A stretch of 15,453 bases of DNA from Actinomycetota bacterium (lineage in GTDB: Bacteria > Actinomycetota > Nitriliruptoria > Euzebyales > Egibacteraceae). A program made the position numbers and the translations under genes. A model generated the notes under the pieces. That model was not told the origin of the DNA, did not search any database, and saw only the letters and a list, made by a program, of their open reading frames with translations. This document shows, piece after piece, positions 1-7,104 of the stretch. The stretch lies in the NCBI GenBank assembly GCA_019347785.1, contig JAHWKQ010000028.1, positions 1-15,453 of the forward strand, written 5' to 3'. Numbering within the stretch: the stretch's first letter is position 1; each line of letters begins with the position of its first letter.

Positions 1-428
1 CGTTCGCCGCCAACGCCCGGGCGCCGGCCCGGGCCCGGCAGCTGCCGCCGCCCCCGCCCGGGGTCGCGCCGGGGCGGCTCGCCGACCGGCCCGGCCCGCA
101 GGCCCGGGCGGCGCAGCGGCCGGGCCTCTCACCGCCCTCCCGCCCCCGGTCACCGGCCACGGCCGGATCCACCGCCCCGTCCCGACGAGCCGCCCCGGTC
201 GTGCACGAGGTGGTCGCGGGCGACAATCTGTGGGCGCTGGCCGCCCGCCGGGTCGGCTCACGCGACCCCGGGGCCGTGGGCCCGTACTGGCTGCGGGTCG
301 TCGCCGCCAACCGCGGTCGGCTCCGCTCCGGTGACCCGGACCTCATCTATCCGCACGAGCGGATCGTCCTGCCGGAGCCGGGGACGGGGAGCGACGCCCC
401 CTCCCCGGGAAGAATCAGTCGCCGCTGA
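1..428 (+). CDS. LysM-domain protein, C-terminal part (5' end outside window)
   Basis: The reading frame beginning at base 3 is open from the window edge to the TGA at 426-428, so this is the C-terminal end of a longer protein. The first ~65 residues are a low-complexity Pro/Arg/Ala linker. They lead into one LysM domain encoded at about 201-380, with the recognisable opening HEVVAGDNLWALA and closing YPHERIVLP. LysM domains bind the GlcNAc backbone of peptidoglycan. A start at GTG 201 is formally possible but would cut off the linker and begin exactly at the domain, so I prefer a protein entering from upstream. The gene converges on the Tad operon and its last 14 bp overlap the end of the tadG-like gene. 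LysM proteins beside Tad loci are plausible wall anchors, but that role is inference. Confidence 0.75.
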   Translation, partial: FAANARAPARARQLPPPPPGVAPGRLADRPGPQARAAQRPGLSPPSRPRSPATAGSTAPSRRAAPVVHEVVAGDNLWALAARRVGSRDPGAVGPYWLRVVAANRGRLRSGDPDLIYPHERIVLPEPGTGSDAPSPGRISRR

Positions 429-849
429 CCGGTGCGGCACGCGCGCTGACGGACACGGTGAGCGGCTCGTCGGCCAGCAGGACCCGCGGCAGGGTGAGAC
501 CGACCTCGCCGGAGACGTCCACCGCGACGAGCCTGGGGCCGGTGCGCACGGCCGCCGCCAGGACGGCCTCGGCGCCGGGCTGGCTCGCGAGGGAGCGCCG
601 TGCCAGGGCGGCGGCACGGTCCGGGTCCAGGCGCACCGTGCCGGTCGTGCGCCAGGCGGTCTCGTCGACCGCCCCGGCGCCCGCGACCGCCGCGGCGTCG
701 GCCATGCCCGCCAGCGCCCGGCGCTGGGAGAAGGCCCGCCACAGGTCCAGGCTCAGGCCGCCGACGAACAGCACCATGACGCACAGGCCGAGCATCCACA
801 CGGTGACGGACCCGCGCTCGCCGGTCAGGGGCGCGGTGCGGGCCCTCAC
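415..849 (-). CDS. TadG-like pilus assembly protein
   Basis: Predicted 144 aa, last gene of the Tad operon. The N-terminus carries a short basic leader followed by RGSVTVWMLGLCVMVLFVGG, which is one hydrophobic helix, and then LDLWRAFSQRRALAGMADAAA, the typical TadG-like sequence after the membrane anchor (predicted residues facing outward, Ala-rich). Proteins of this family are minor pilins or pilus-assembly factors. The GTG at 849-847 was chosen because it overlaps the upstream TGA (GTGA) and sits just before the leader; longer in-frame extensions to 1218 only read through the TadE-like gene in another frame. The pseudopilin-like G/SVTVW site has Trp where prepilins have Glu at +5, so processing by a prepilin peptidase is doubtful. 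The 3' end overlaps the convergent LysM gene by 14 bp. Confidence 0.8.
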   Translation of the reverse strand: MRARTAPLTGERGSVTVWMLGLCVMVLFVGGLSLDLWRAFSQRRALAGMADAAAVAGAGAVDETAWRTTGTVRLDPDRAAALARRSLASQPGAEAVLAAAVRTGPRLVAVDVSGEVGLTLPRVLLADEPLTVSVSARAAPVSGD

Positions 850-1268
850 CCGAGGCTCCGGTACGGGTCGACCACCTCGCGGTGCGCCTCGGTCATGGCG
901 AAGTCGCCGACCGGGTCCCATCCGGGCACCCGCGAGGCGGGCACCCGCACCGTGACCGTCGCGGAGACCGTGGCGCCCCGTTCCAGCCGGCCGTCGAGCC
1001 TCAGCCGCAGGTCGCCGGGACCCAGGCCGTGGTTGGCGGCGATGGTACGCGCCAGGGCGGTGGCGTCGGCGACGCCGTCGGGCCAGGTCCGCGACGCCGC
1101 CAGAGTCCGGGCAGCCTCCTGGGCCACCAGGCGGGCCAGGGACTGGCGCTGCACCCATGTCGGCAGGGTGAGCACGAGCAGCACGGTGGGCAGGAGCAGC
1201 ACGCCGACGCCCAGGCACAGCTCGATGGGGACGCTGCCGCGGACCTCACGCCGCCGCCGCAGGCTCAC
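846..1268 (-). CDS. TadE-like pseudopilin (second copy)
   Basis: 140 aa. A basic leader (MSLRRRREVRG) precedes SVPIELCLGVGVLLLPTVLL, a single membrane helix. Cleavage after Gly11 would leave Glu at position +5, the hallmark of type IV prepilins and of TadE/TadF pseudopilins. The remainder is a soluble region with Ala-rich helix and Val/Thr-rich strands (TVSATVTVRVP). TadE-family proteins are minor pseudopilins processed by the Tad prepilin peptidase and needed for Flp pilus assembly. The GTG start at 1268-1266 overlaps the TGA of the upstream gene (GTGA), and its own stop overlaps the next start, so coupled translation is likely. No processing peptidase is encoded in the window. Confidence 0.8.
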   Translation of the reverse strand: MSLRRRREVRGSVPIELCLGVGVLLLPTVLLVLTLPTWVQRQSLARLVAQEAARTLAASRTWPDGVADATALARTIAANHGLGPGDLRLRLDGRLERGATVSATVTVRVPASRVPGWDPVGDFAMTEAHREVVDPYRSLG

Positions 1269-1627
1269 GGCGCCGCCTCCTTCACCGCCACGGCCGAGGA
1301 GGTGAAGCGCCAGTCCGGCGTCAGCGGCAGCCAGCCGCGGAAGCGGACGTCGGCGGTGGCGCGCATCTGCCCGCCGGCGACCGTGCAGCGCACCTGCACC
1401 CCGTGGCGCATCGCCGTGGACAGCAGGTCGGACAGGACGGCGTCCGCGCGTCGCCGGCAGTCCGTGTCCGCGGCGGGCGCCACGGAACCGGCCCGGGCGC
1501 CCTCGTCCACGGCGGCCCGGACGACGCCGCGCCCGTACTGGAACACGACGAGGTTGACCAGCAGCACGAACAGGGCGAGCGACATGCCGATGGCGGTCAC
1601 CGTCTGCACGGTGACGAAGCCGGCCAC
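1265..1627 (-). CDS. TadE-like pseudopilin (first copy)
   Basis: 120 aa from GTG at 1627-1625. The frame is open further upstream to 1837, but that part overlaps the Flp-type prepilin and is Arg/Gly/Pro junk. The 1627 start lies 5 bp after the prepilin stop; a CTG overlapping that stop is an alternative. The hydrophobic helix begins almost at once (MAGFVTVQTVTAIGMSLALF) and runs to about residue 28. Then comes the TadE-like helix GRGVVRAAVDEGARAGSVAP and a soluble region with two Cys (DCRRRAD and VRCTVAGG) that could pair. The leader is only three residues and +5 after Gly3 is Gln instead of Glu, so this is either an unprocessed TadE/F-type protein or a divergent pseudopilin. Confidence 0.72.
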   Translation of the reverse strand: MAGFVTVQTVTAIGMSLALFVLLVNLVVFQYGRGVVRAAVDEGARAGSVAPAADTDCRRRADAVLSDLLSTAMRHGVQVRCTVAGGQMRATADVRFRGWLPLTPDWRFTSSAVAVKEAAP

Positions 1628-1632
1628 CCCGG

Positions 1633-1827
1633 TCAGCCGCTCAGCAGCTGACCGCGGATCCAGTCGACGACGTCGGCCCCGAGCCCCTGCAGCAGCGCCC
1701 AGATGACGATGAGGGCGGCGACGCCCAGCGCCGCGTTGCCCAGCAGCTCGGCGGTGCTGAATCCGCCGTCGGTCCGATCGCACGAGTCGGCGATCCGGTG
1801 CACCAGGGTCGCGAGCGGGCTCCACAT
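1633..1827 (-). CDS. Flp-type (type IVb) major prepilin
   Basis: 64 aa, ATG start with a good ribosome binding site. A 22-residue leader ending DGG is followed by FSTAELLGNAALGVAALIVI and a short amphipathic tail. The G/FSTAE site gives Phe at +1 and Glu at +5 of the mature protein, as in Flp prepilins. Cleavage would yield a mature pilin of about 42 residues, within the usual very small size of Flp pilins, with one continuous helix. It lies directly after tadC and before two TadE-like genes, exactly where a structural pilin fits. The Leu after Glu5 replaces the Tyr of the classical Flp EY motif, so it belongs to a divergent actinobacterial branch. It is the only strong major-pilin candidate here. 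Confidence 0.78.
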   Translation of the reverse strand: MWSPLATLVHRIADSCDRTDGGFSTAELLGNAALGVAALIVIWALLQGLGADVVDWIRGQLLSG

Positions 1828-1833
1828 GAGACA

Positions 1834-1841
1834 TCACCTTT
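1834..1841 (-). promoter_or_regulatory. Ribosome binding site of the Flp-type prepilin gene
   Basis: On the minus strand AAAGGTGA lies 6 nt upstream of the prepilin ATG at 1827. It is one of the few clear Shine-Dalgarno sequences inside the operon, where most starts instead overlap the previous stop. This fits a pilin that needs more translation than its neighbours; the last point is inference. Confidence 0.6.
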
Positions 1842-1859
1842 CACCAGCGGCGGCCGTGG

Positions 1860-2819
1860 TCACGAGCCGCCGAACACGATCGAGGGGAGGGGTGCCGCCA
1901 CGAACAGCAGCATGACCGGCGCGAGGATCGCGATGATGGGGACGAGCATGGCGGCCCGGCGCCTGGTGGCGCTCCGGCGCATCGCCTCGACCCGCTCGTC
2001 GCGCAGGTCCGCGCTCAAGGCGCGCAGGCCGGCGGCGAGGTCCGCTCCGTACTCGGCGCCGTGCGCGAGCAGCCGGTAGGTGCGGGCCGCATGCGGCTCC
2101 GGGCTGGCGCGGGCCACCGTCTCCAGCGCCTCGCCCATCCGCTGGCCTCCGGAGTGCAGCCGCAGCGCCTCGGCGAACTCGCCGGCGACCAGGCCGCCGG
2201 CACGCTCGACCGTCCGGCGCACCGCCTGGGTCACCCCACCGCCGGCCCGCGCATGCAACGACAGGAGCAGGTTCACCGTGTACAACTCCACGCGCATGCG
2301 CACCCGCCGCTGCTCGATGGCGCGATCCACGCGCGCACGGGCACGGGTGAGGCCATAGACGAAGCCGAGGGCCGCCGCGCCCAGGGTCGCCGTCGGCGGC
2401 TGACCGCCGAGCGCGACGAGCCACCCGCACGTGAGGGCCCAGGCGGTCGCCGCCAGCAGCTGGCGCACCCGGTACTCCTGGACACGCCGCTCCGGCGGCA
2501 GCGAGGTCAGCAGGCCGGCCTGGCGAAGCCGCAGCAGCAGCGCATCGTCGGCGGTGCCGTCCACGAGTCCGCCGAGGCGCTTCGCCGCCCGGATGATCAC
2601 CGACCGCACGAGGGCGCCGAGGCCCCCGCCCCCGCCCGGGGTCCGGACGGCCACCGTGTCGACACTGCGACCCAGCGCCGAGCGGCTGGCGACGGTGTAG
2701 GGCCGGACCCGCGCCCCGAGCCGGGGCGTCGGCCTGACCCAGAGGCGGGCCAGCGCGGCACAGGCCCCGCCGCTGACCACCGCGACCAGCAACGCCGAGG
2801 CATCCACCGCGGGGCTCAC
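1860..2819 (-). CDS. tadC: TadC-like type II/IV secretion platform protein
   Basis: 319 aa, GspF-fold (T2SSF) membrane protein. It has an N-terminal hydrophobic segment (residues ~8-26), a cytoplasmic stretch, a pair of membrane helices around residues 127-165 (AATAWALTCGWLVALGG, then ATLGAAALGFVYGL), the cytoplasmic four-helix T2SSF domain (about 175-285, including LLLSLHARAGGGVTQAVRR) and a C-terminal helix (LVPIIAILAPVMLLFVAAPL). TadC is thought to pair with TadB as the inner-membrane platform on which the TadA motor acts. The GTG start at 2819-2817 follows the tadB stop by 4 nt. A 32-bp gap to the prepilin gene follows. Confidence 0.88.
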   Translation of the reverse strand: MSPAVDASALLVAVVSGGACAALARLWVRPTPRLGARVRPYTVASRSALGRSVDTVAVRTPGGGGGLGALVRSVIIRAAKRLGGLVDGTADDALLLRLRQAGLLTSLPPERRVQEYRVRQLLAATAWALTCGWLVALGGQPPTATLGAAALGFVYGLTRARARVDRAIEQRRVRMRVELYTVNLLLSLHARAGGGVTQAVRRTVERAGGLVAGEFAEALRLHSGGQRMGEALETVARASPEPHAARTYRLLAHGAEYGADLAAGLRALSADLRDERVEAMRRSATRRRAAMLVPIIAILAPVMLLFVAAPLPSIVFGGS

Positions 2820-2823
2820 CGGC

Positions 2824-3711
2824 TCAACCGGGGCCCGGCCGCGACTCGCCGCCGAAGACCCGCTCCTCCAGCGGCTCGCGGCCCAGGCGGCCCAGCAGCC
2901 ACACGCCGAGCAGACTCAGCCCCGCGGCCACGGCGACGACCAGGACCCCGTCCGGCGACTGGTAGAAGATACGGAAGTCGCCGGGGCGGGCGGTCAGCAA
3001 CAGCAGCACCGCCCATGGGAGCACGAAGACGGCCCGGCCGTTGATGCGTTGCTCCAGGCCGCTGGTGGCGACCTCCTCGGAGGCGCGGATGTCCCGCACG
3101 GTCGCGTCGGACAGGTCACGCAGGACCTCGCTCACGATGCGGCCCCCCCGCTCGTGCGCCAGGACCAGGACCTCGATGATCCGATCGGACGTCGGGTCAC
3201 TCAGCTGCTCGCGCACGATCTCCAGCGCCGGCACGACCCCGAGGGCGCGGACGAGCGTCGGGAACTGTCCGAACGCGTCGCGCAGGGGCGGTGGGCCGTT
3301 GCCGGCCAGGCCGCCCACCGCGTGCGCGAGGGACATGCCCGAGGCGACCCCGGCGACGATCTCGCGCAGGCCGTCGGGCCAGGCCCGCTGTAGCTCCCGC
3401 AGGCGGCGGGTGCGCTCGCGCGCCAGCCAGGCGCGGGGCAGCAGGCCCGCCGCGGCCGCGGGGACGACCGCGACCGCGGGCGTGTCCGTGACGGCGACCA
3501 TCAGGGCGAACACGACCGTCCCCAGTCCCGCGCAGGCGGCCCAGAAGCGCGCAGGGGACAGGGTCGTTCCCGCCTCGGCCAGCCACTCGCGCCCACGGTC
3601 GCGGCGTCGCCGGTGCGCGGGCCGGGCACGCGTGACCGTGACGGTCCCCGTGAGGAGCCCCAGGAGCAAGAAGACGCCCAACCCGGTCGCCAGCGACGCG
3701 AGCAACGTCAC
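2824..3711 (-). CDS. tadB: TadB-like type II/IV secretion platform protein
   Basis: 295 aa from GTG at 3711-3709, which overlaps the tadA stop (GTGA). The frame is open to 3810, but that part is Arg/Pro-rich and overlaps tadA. The N-terminal helix (LLASLATGLGVFLLLGLLTG) is followed by a basic loop, two helices (~58-95) and the T2SSF cytoplasmic domain with the typical run AWPDGLREIVAGVASGMSLA at about 110-129 and LSDATVRDIRASEEV at 200-214. C-terminal helices lie near residues 227-240 and 255-275. It is the companion of tadC in the inner-membrane platform and is expected to contact the TadA ATPase. Length and order match the family. Confidence 0.88.
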   Translation of the reverse strand: MTLLASLATGLGVFLLLGLLTGTVTVTRARPAHRRRRDRGREWLAEAGTTLSPARFWAACAGLGTVVFALMVAVTDTPAVAVVPAAAAGLLPRAWLARERTRRLRELQRAWPDGLREIVAGVASGMSLAHAVGGLAGNGPPPLRDAFGQFPTLVRALGVVPALEIVREQLSDPTSDRIIEVLVLAHERGGRIVSEVLRDLSDATVRDIRASEEVATSGLEQRINGRAVFVLPWAVLLLLTARPGDFRIFYQSPDGVLVVAVAAGLSLLGVWLLGRLGREPLEERVFGGESRPGPG

Positions 3712-4991
3712 GGTCGCGCCCCTCGTCCCTCGGCGAGGTCGCGAAGGGTGAGCGCCCCGGCCAGGCGGCGGTCGACCGTGCCGGCCGACGGCGGCAGCGC
3801 ACCGGTCCACAGCAGCGGCGCGCCCGGCTCCGCCCTGGTGAAGATGGGCTCGGTCGAGAAGTCGTCGTGCAGGGAGGGCACGACCGCGAGGATCTCGGTC
3901 ACCTGCCGGCGGATGCCCTCCCCGACGCCGCCGGGCGGGGCGTCGAAGTCGAGGTGCACCACGAGGTCGATCGCGTCGGCGAAGACCCGGCGGACGATCG
4001 GCTCGGTGACGTTCTCACCGGCCATGATCGCCGCGTTGACGACGGCGGTGAGCGCGTCGCGCGCCGAATTGGCGTGCACCGTGCAGGCGAACCCGCAGCC
4101 GGCGTTGACGGCTCGGGTCAGCTCGAAGGCTTCCGAGCCCCGGACCTCCCCGACGACGATCCGGTCGGGGCGCATCGCCAGCATGAACTTGACGAGGTCG
4201 CGCAGCGACACCTCGGCGCTGCCGTCCAGACCGGCGGGGCGCGCCTCGTAATATGAGCCGTGCGGCAGCGGGACGTTGAGCTCCCGGATCTCCTCACAGC
4301 AGCGGATGCAGTGCGTGGTCGGTGCGGCGGCCAGCAGCGCGCTCAGCGTCGAGGTCTTGCCCGAGCCGGGCGGGCCGGAGACCAGCAGGCTCGTGGACGC
4401 CTGCATCACGCCCCACAGGAAGTCGGCGGCCCCACGCGTCAGGGAGCCGTGCGCGCGCAGTGAGGCGAGCGTCTCGCGCCGCAGGGTGTGCCGGCGGATG
4501 GTGGCCGACAGGCCCTCGCACAGAGGCGAGATGGCGGCCGTGAGCCGCGCGCGGCCGTCGAGCACCCGCGCCTGCACCAGCGGCTGCCCCGCGTCGAGGC
4601 GCCGCTGGGTCGCCGACAGCAGCCGGTCGACGACCTGGCGATTCTCCTCCTCGGTGGTGGGGGCGCCCAGCGCCTGGAGGCGGCCGGACTCGTCCAGGTA
4701 GGTCACGCGGGCGCCCTCGACGAAGATCTCCTCGACGTCGGGTCGCACGAGCAGCTCCGTCAGCGGGCCGAACGCGGTGAGCGAGCGCAGCACACGGCTG
4801 GCCATGTCGGCCGGGTCCCGCAGGGCCGTCCCGTCGCCCAGCCGGGCCCGGCGCTGGTAGCCGTCGACCGCCTCGGCCACGGTCCTGCGCACCTCGGAGA
4901 GGTCGTGGTCCAGGTCGAGTCGCTCACGCTCGACGACGCCCAGCACGGTGCCCCGTATCGCGTCGTAGGCCGTCGCCGACGAGGCGCTCAC
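3708..4991 (-). CDS. tadA: TadA/CpaF secretion motor ATPase
   Basis: 427 aa, hexameric ATPase of the GspE/VirB11 superfamily that powers Flp pilus assembly from the cytoplasmic face. Visible motifs are the N-terminal domain with GPLTELLVRPDVEEIFVEG (75-93), Walker A SGPPGSGKTS (205-214, Lys212), Asp box CCEEIRELN (231-239), Walker B RPDRIVVGEVRG (274-285, Glu282) and His box CTVHANSARDAL (303-314). The His-box region reads AGCGFACTVHANS, lacking the GH pair found in proteobacterial TadA. All catalytic motifs appear intact, so it should be active. The GTG start at 4991 overlaps the CpaE-like stop (GTGA) and the stop overlaps the tadB start. A conserved alternative start is not seen. Confidence 0.93.
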   Translation of the reverse strand: MSASSATAYDAIRGTVLGVVERERLDLDHDLSEVRRTVAEAVDGYQRRARLGDGTALRDPADMASRVLRSLTAFGPLTELLVRPDVEEIFVEGARVTYLDESGRLQALGAPTTEEENRQVVDRLLSATQRRLDAGQPLVQARVLDGRARLTAAISPLCEGLSATIRRHTLRRETLASLRAHGSLTRGAADFLWGVMQASTSLLVSGPPGSGKTSTLSALLAAAPTTHCIRCCEEIRELNVPLPHGSYYEARPAGLDGSAEVSLRDLVKFMLAMRPDRIVVGEVRGSEAFELTRAVNAGCGFACTVHANSARDALTAVVNAAIMAGENVTEPIVRRVFADAIDLVVHLDFDAPPGGVGEGIRRQVTEILAVVPSLHDDFSTEPIFTRAEPGAPLLWTGALPPSAGTVDRRLAGALTLRDLAEGRGARP

Positions 4992-6202
4992 CTCGCGCCA
5001 CGGGCTGCGGGGCCGGGCGGGACGGGGGCTACCAGCCCGGCCAGGCCCGCCACTGCTCTGGCGAAGGGGCCCCTGACCGCGATCTCACCCCTCCAGGACG
5101 CGGACTCCAGGCGCCGGTCGGCGGGGAGGAAGGACAGCGACGACGGCTCGAACGTGCGGCGGATCTCCTCTGAGATCTCCGCCCGCAGGAAGGCGCTCGC
5201 CGGTGCCCGGCTCAGGACCAGGTGGCACGCCGTGGACCGGGCGAGGGACGCGGCCGACACGACCCACTCGAGCAGACGGCTCACGCCCACCGGGGTGGGA
5301 AGACCGACGCCGACGACGACGTCGGCCATCCCGAGGACGGCACGGCTCAACCCGTAGCGCGGCGGGCCGCCGGCCGAGGGGACATCCTCGAGCCGGTGCC
5401 CGACGTTGACGACGACCGTGCCCATATGCGCCGCGAGCTGTTGCATGGCGTCGACGACCTCGCCGGCACGCACGTCGGCCCAGTCGCCGGGGTGGGCGAG
5501 CCCCGGGAGGACCGACAGGTTGCCCGAGAGGCTGGCCAGGGTGCCCGGCAGGCTGCCGTCGTCGCGCTGCGCCGCCTCGACGGCGGCGATCACGTTGGGG
5601 TAGGGGGCAAGGTCCAGGCGCTGCGCGACGGACGGGGCGACGTCGTCGGCGTCGACCAGCAGGCACCGGCGGACGACGGCCAGAGCGGCCGCCAGATGCA
5701 CGGCCACCTCCGTGGCGCCCGGCCCGCCCGAGGGCCCGCCGACGGCCACCACGCAGCGCCCACCGCCCCCGGTCTCCGGCGCGGCCGTGAGCCGGCCGTG
5801 GGGGCGGTCGGTCGCCTCCGTCTCCGCGGGGGTGGCCGCCGCCGCGGGCGTGTCGACGAGCAGCCCCGCGATGGCGACGAGGAACTCCCTCGGTGACGCG
5901 TCCCGCTCGATCACGTCGTCGACGCCCAGCTCCATCAACTCGCCCTTGCCGCGGGGATCCTCCGGGTCGAAGACGCCCAGGATCCGCCGGCCGTGGTCGC
6001 GGACTCGGCCCACGAGGCGGCGGGTGAGGAACGATGTCGTGTCGTCGACGACGAGGACGTCATAGCGCTCCGCCAGGGCGTCGTCCGCGTGGAGGACCGT
6101 CGTGCGCACCCGCGCGCCGCCGTGGTCGGCGACGAAGCGGTGCAGGCGCAGTGCCCACGGGCGGGGGCTCGCCACGATGGCGAGCTCGGCATCGGTCAGC
6201 AC
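4988..6202 (-). CDS. CpaE-like pilus localisation protein (degenerate MinD/ParA-type NTPase)
   Basis: 404 aa. Residues ~1-115 form a receiver-like alpha/beta domain (YDVLVVDDTTSFLTRRLVGR, and LGVDDVIERDASPREFL). It joins through an Ala/Pro/Thr linker (~118-147) to a MinD/ParA-like domain (148-395) with Walker A'-like LLVDADDVAP at 181-190. CpaE proteins position Tad secretion complexes; actinobacterial relatives are often annotated septum-site-determining (Ssd) proteins. Oddly, the expected KGGxGKT P-loop reads SGGPGAT (158-164), lacking both the signature and the nucleotide-binding Lys. ATP hydrolysis is therefore doubtful. GTG 6202 is the first start in a frame that remains open upstream through the tandem repeats; TGAGG five bases upstream may serve as its ribosome binding site. 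Confidence 0.82.
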   Translation of the reverse strand: MLTDAELAIVASPRPWALRLHRFVADHGGARVRTTVLHADDALAERYDVLVVDDTTSFLTRRLVGRVRDHGRRILGVFDPEDPRGKGELMELGVDDVIERDASPREFLVAIAGLLVDTPAAAATPAETEATDRPHGRLTAAPETGGGGRCVVAVGGPSGGPGATEVAVHLAAALAVVRRCLLVDADDVAPSVAQRLDLAPYPNVIAAVEAAQRDDGSLPGTLASLSGNLSVLPGLAHPGDWADVRAGEVVDAMQQLAAHMGTVVVNVGHRLEDVPSAGGPPRYGLSRAVLGMADVVVGVGLPTPVGVSRLLEWVVSAASLARSTACHLVLSRAPASAFLRAEISEEIRRTFEPSSLSFLPADRRLESASWRGEIAVRGPFARAVAGLAGLVAPVPPGPAARGAR

Positions 6203-6207
6203 GGCGG

Positions 6208-6337
6208 CCTCAGGGCGCTCACGAGGGGCGCCCGCCCGCCCACGCGCCTCACGGCGCTCACGAGGGGCGCCCGCCCGCCCACGCGCCTCACGGCGCTCAC
6301 GAAAGGCGCCCGCCCGCCCACGCGCCTCACGGCGCTC
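6208..6337. repeat. 39-bp tandem repeat, about 3.3 copies
   Basis: Units start at 6208, 6247 and 6286, with a 13-bp partial copy at 6325-6337. Copies 1 and 2 differ by one base (cagggc versus cacggc), and copy 3 has gaaagg for gagggg. The array fills the cpaB-cpaE junction: the cpaB TGA (6329-6327) lies in the partial copy and the first unit ends six bases before the cpaE-like GTG. Because 39 is a multiple of 3, the cpaE frame stays open through all copies and would read ERREARGRAGAPR per unit, but it contains no start codon. Near-identity of copies suggests recent expansion. Each copy repeats the GTGAGG stop/ribosome-binding-like motif. Confidence 0.92.
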
Positions 6338-7028
6338 CCGCGCGGGCGGCGTCCAACGCGGCCACGTCGGCCGGCGGGGCGCCGGTCGCCCGCACCACCT
6401 CCACGGCGTCGGCCCTGATGGCCAGGGCCAGGCGCAGGGCGGCCCGGTCGTCGACCGCCAGGGTCACGCTGAACGCACCGGCGCCGGCGAGGCCGGTGGC
6501 GGCGCCGGTGTCCGTGACGGCGAGCACCTCGGCGCCGGTGACGACGTACCGGGCGGTGGCTCCGTGGACCTCGACGACGTCGACGCGGTCCCCGGGGGTC
6601 AGCGCCCCGCCCGCGGCGTGCGCGGGCTCCAGGGGAAGGCTCATGGCTCGCTGTCCAGCCCGTGCCGCCACCGGCAGGAGGTCACTGCGCTGGACCAGCT
6701 CCCCCGCCGGCACGAGGCCCGTGGCCACCCAGCCGTCGACCTGCCCAACCGTCTCGGGCTGCAACAGGGTGTCCAGCACCTGCTCGTCCAGCCGGGCCCG
6801 CGTGAAGCGGAAGGCGTCGGGGGTCACGGCGGCGCCGGCCACGAGGTCCCGGGCCGCGACGGCCACCCTGACCGTGTCGTCCCGCGCCCGCAGGAGGCTG
6901 TAGTTGAGAACCACGGCCACCAGGCCGACCCCGAAGACCGCCAAATGACCGAGCGACACGCGTGTCCGCAGAGGCCGGCGGGCCTGCGCCGTCGTGCCCG
7001 ACGGCCGCAGTCGAGACGCGGTGATCAC
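6327..7028 (-). CDS. cpaB: CpaB/RcpC-like SAF-domain pilus assembly protein
   Basis: About 233 aa. A basic N-terminus leads into one membrane helix (LGHLAVFGVGLVAVVLN), followed by the SAF domain (VRVAVAARDLVAGAAVTPD, GWVATGLVPAGELVQRSDL) and the CpaB/RcpC C-terminal domain (LTPGDRVDVVEVHG, AEVLAVTD). In Gram-negatives CpaB/RcpC works with the secretin; in Gram-positive Tad loci it is an extracytoplasmic assembly factor. First gene of the Tad operon. I chose GTG 7028-7026 because AGGGGA stands 4-5 nt upstream; the GTG at 7040-7038 (237 aa) is an alternative with no visible ribosome binding site. The C-terminus ends within the tandem repeat array. Confidence 0.83.
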   Translation of the reverse strand: MITASRLRPSGTTAQARRPLRTRVSLGHLAVFGVGLVAVVLNYSLLRARDDTVRVAVAARDLVAGAAVTPDAFRFTRARLDEQVLDTLLQPETVGQVDGWVATGLVPAGELVQRSDLLPVAARAGQRAMSLPLEPAHAAGGALTPGDRVDVVEVHGATARYVVTGAEVLAVTDTGAATGLAGAGAFSVTLAVDDRAALRLALAIRADAVEVVRATGAPPADVAALDAARAGAP

Positions 7029-7043
7029 CGTTCCCCTCACATG

Positions 7044-7079
7044 TGATGCGCATCATGGTGCTGGAGACGGCGCAGCACC
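7044..7079. promoter_or_regulatory. Two inverted repeats in the cpaB leader (possible operator or RNA hairpin)
   Basis: A perfect 12-bp palindrome TGATGCGCATCA lies at 7044-7055. Beside it is a perfect 7-bp inverted repeat, GGTGCTG (7057-7063) and CAGCACC (7073-7079), with a 9-nt loop. Both sit between the candidate -10 element and the cpaB start. The palindrome resembles an operator for a dimeric regulator, while the second could form an RNA hairpin in the leader. No regulator is identified. Confidence 0.45.
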
Positions 7080-7104
7080 CTAGCAGCACTGCCAACACCG
7101 GCAA
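7077..7104 (-). promoter_or_regulatory. Candidate promoter of the Tad operon
   Basis: On the minus strand TTGCCG (7104-7099) is followed after 16 nt by TAGGGT (7082-7077), a reasonable sigma70-type pair. It lies about 50 bp upstream of the cpaB start and is the best match in the intergenic region. The 7-bp inverted repeat overlaps its -10 end, which would allow repression there. Confidence 0.4.

Noticed and set aside
331..3044. Several plus-strand open frames opposite the Tad genes (for example 331-1305, 882-1706, 2061-3044)
   Set aside because: Their translations are Arg/Pro/Gly-rich low-complexity sequence, and the minus-strand genes there show clear family motifs.
6208..6337. CRISPR array
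   Set aside because: The units are directly adjacent with no variable spacers and no cas genes nearby; it is a simple tandem repeat.
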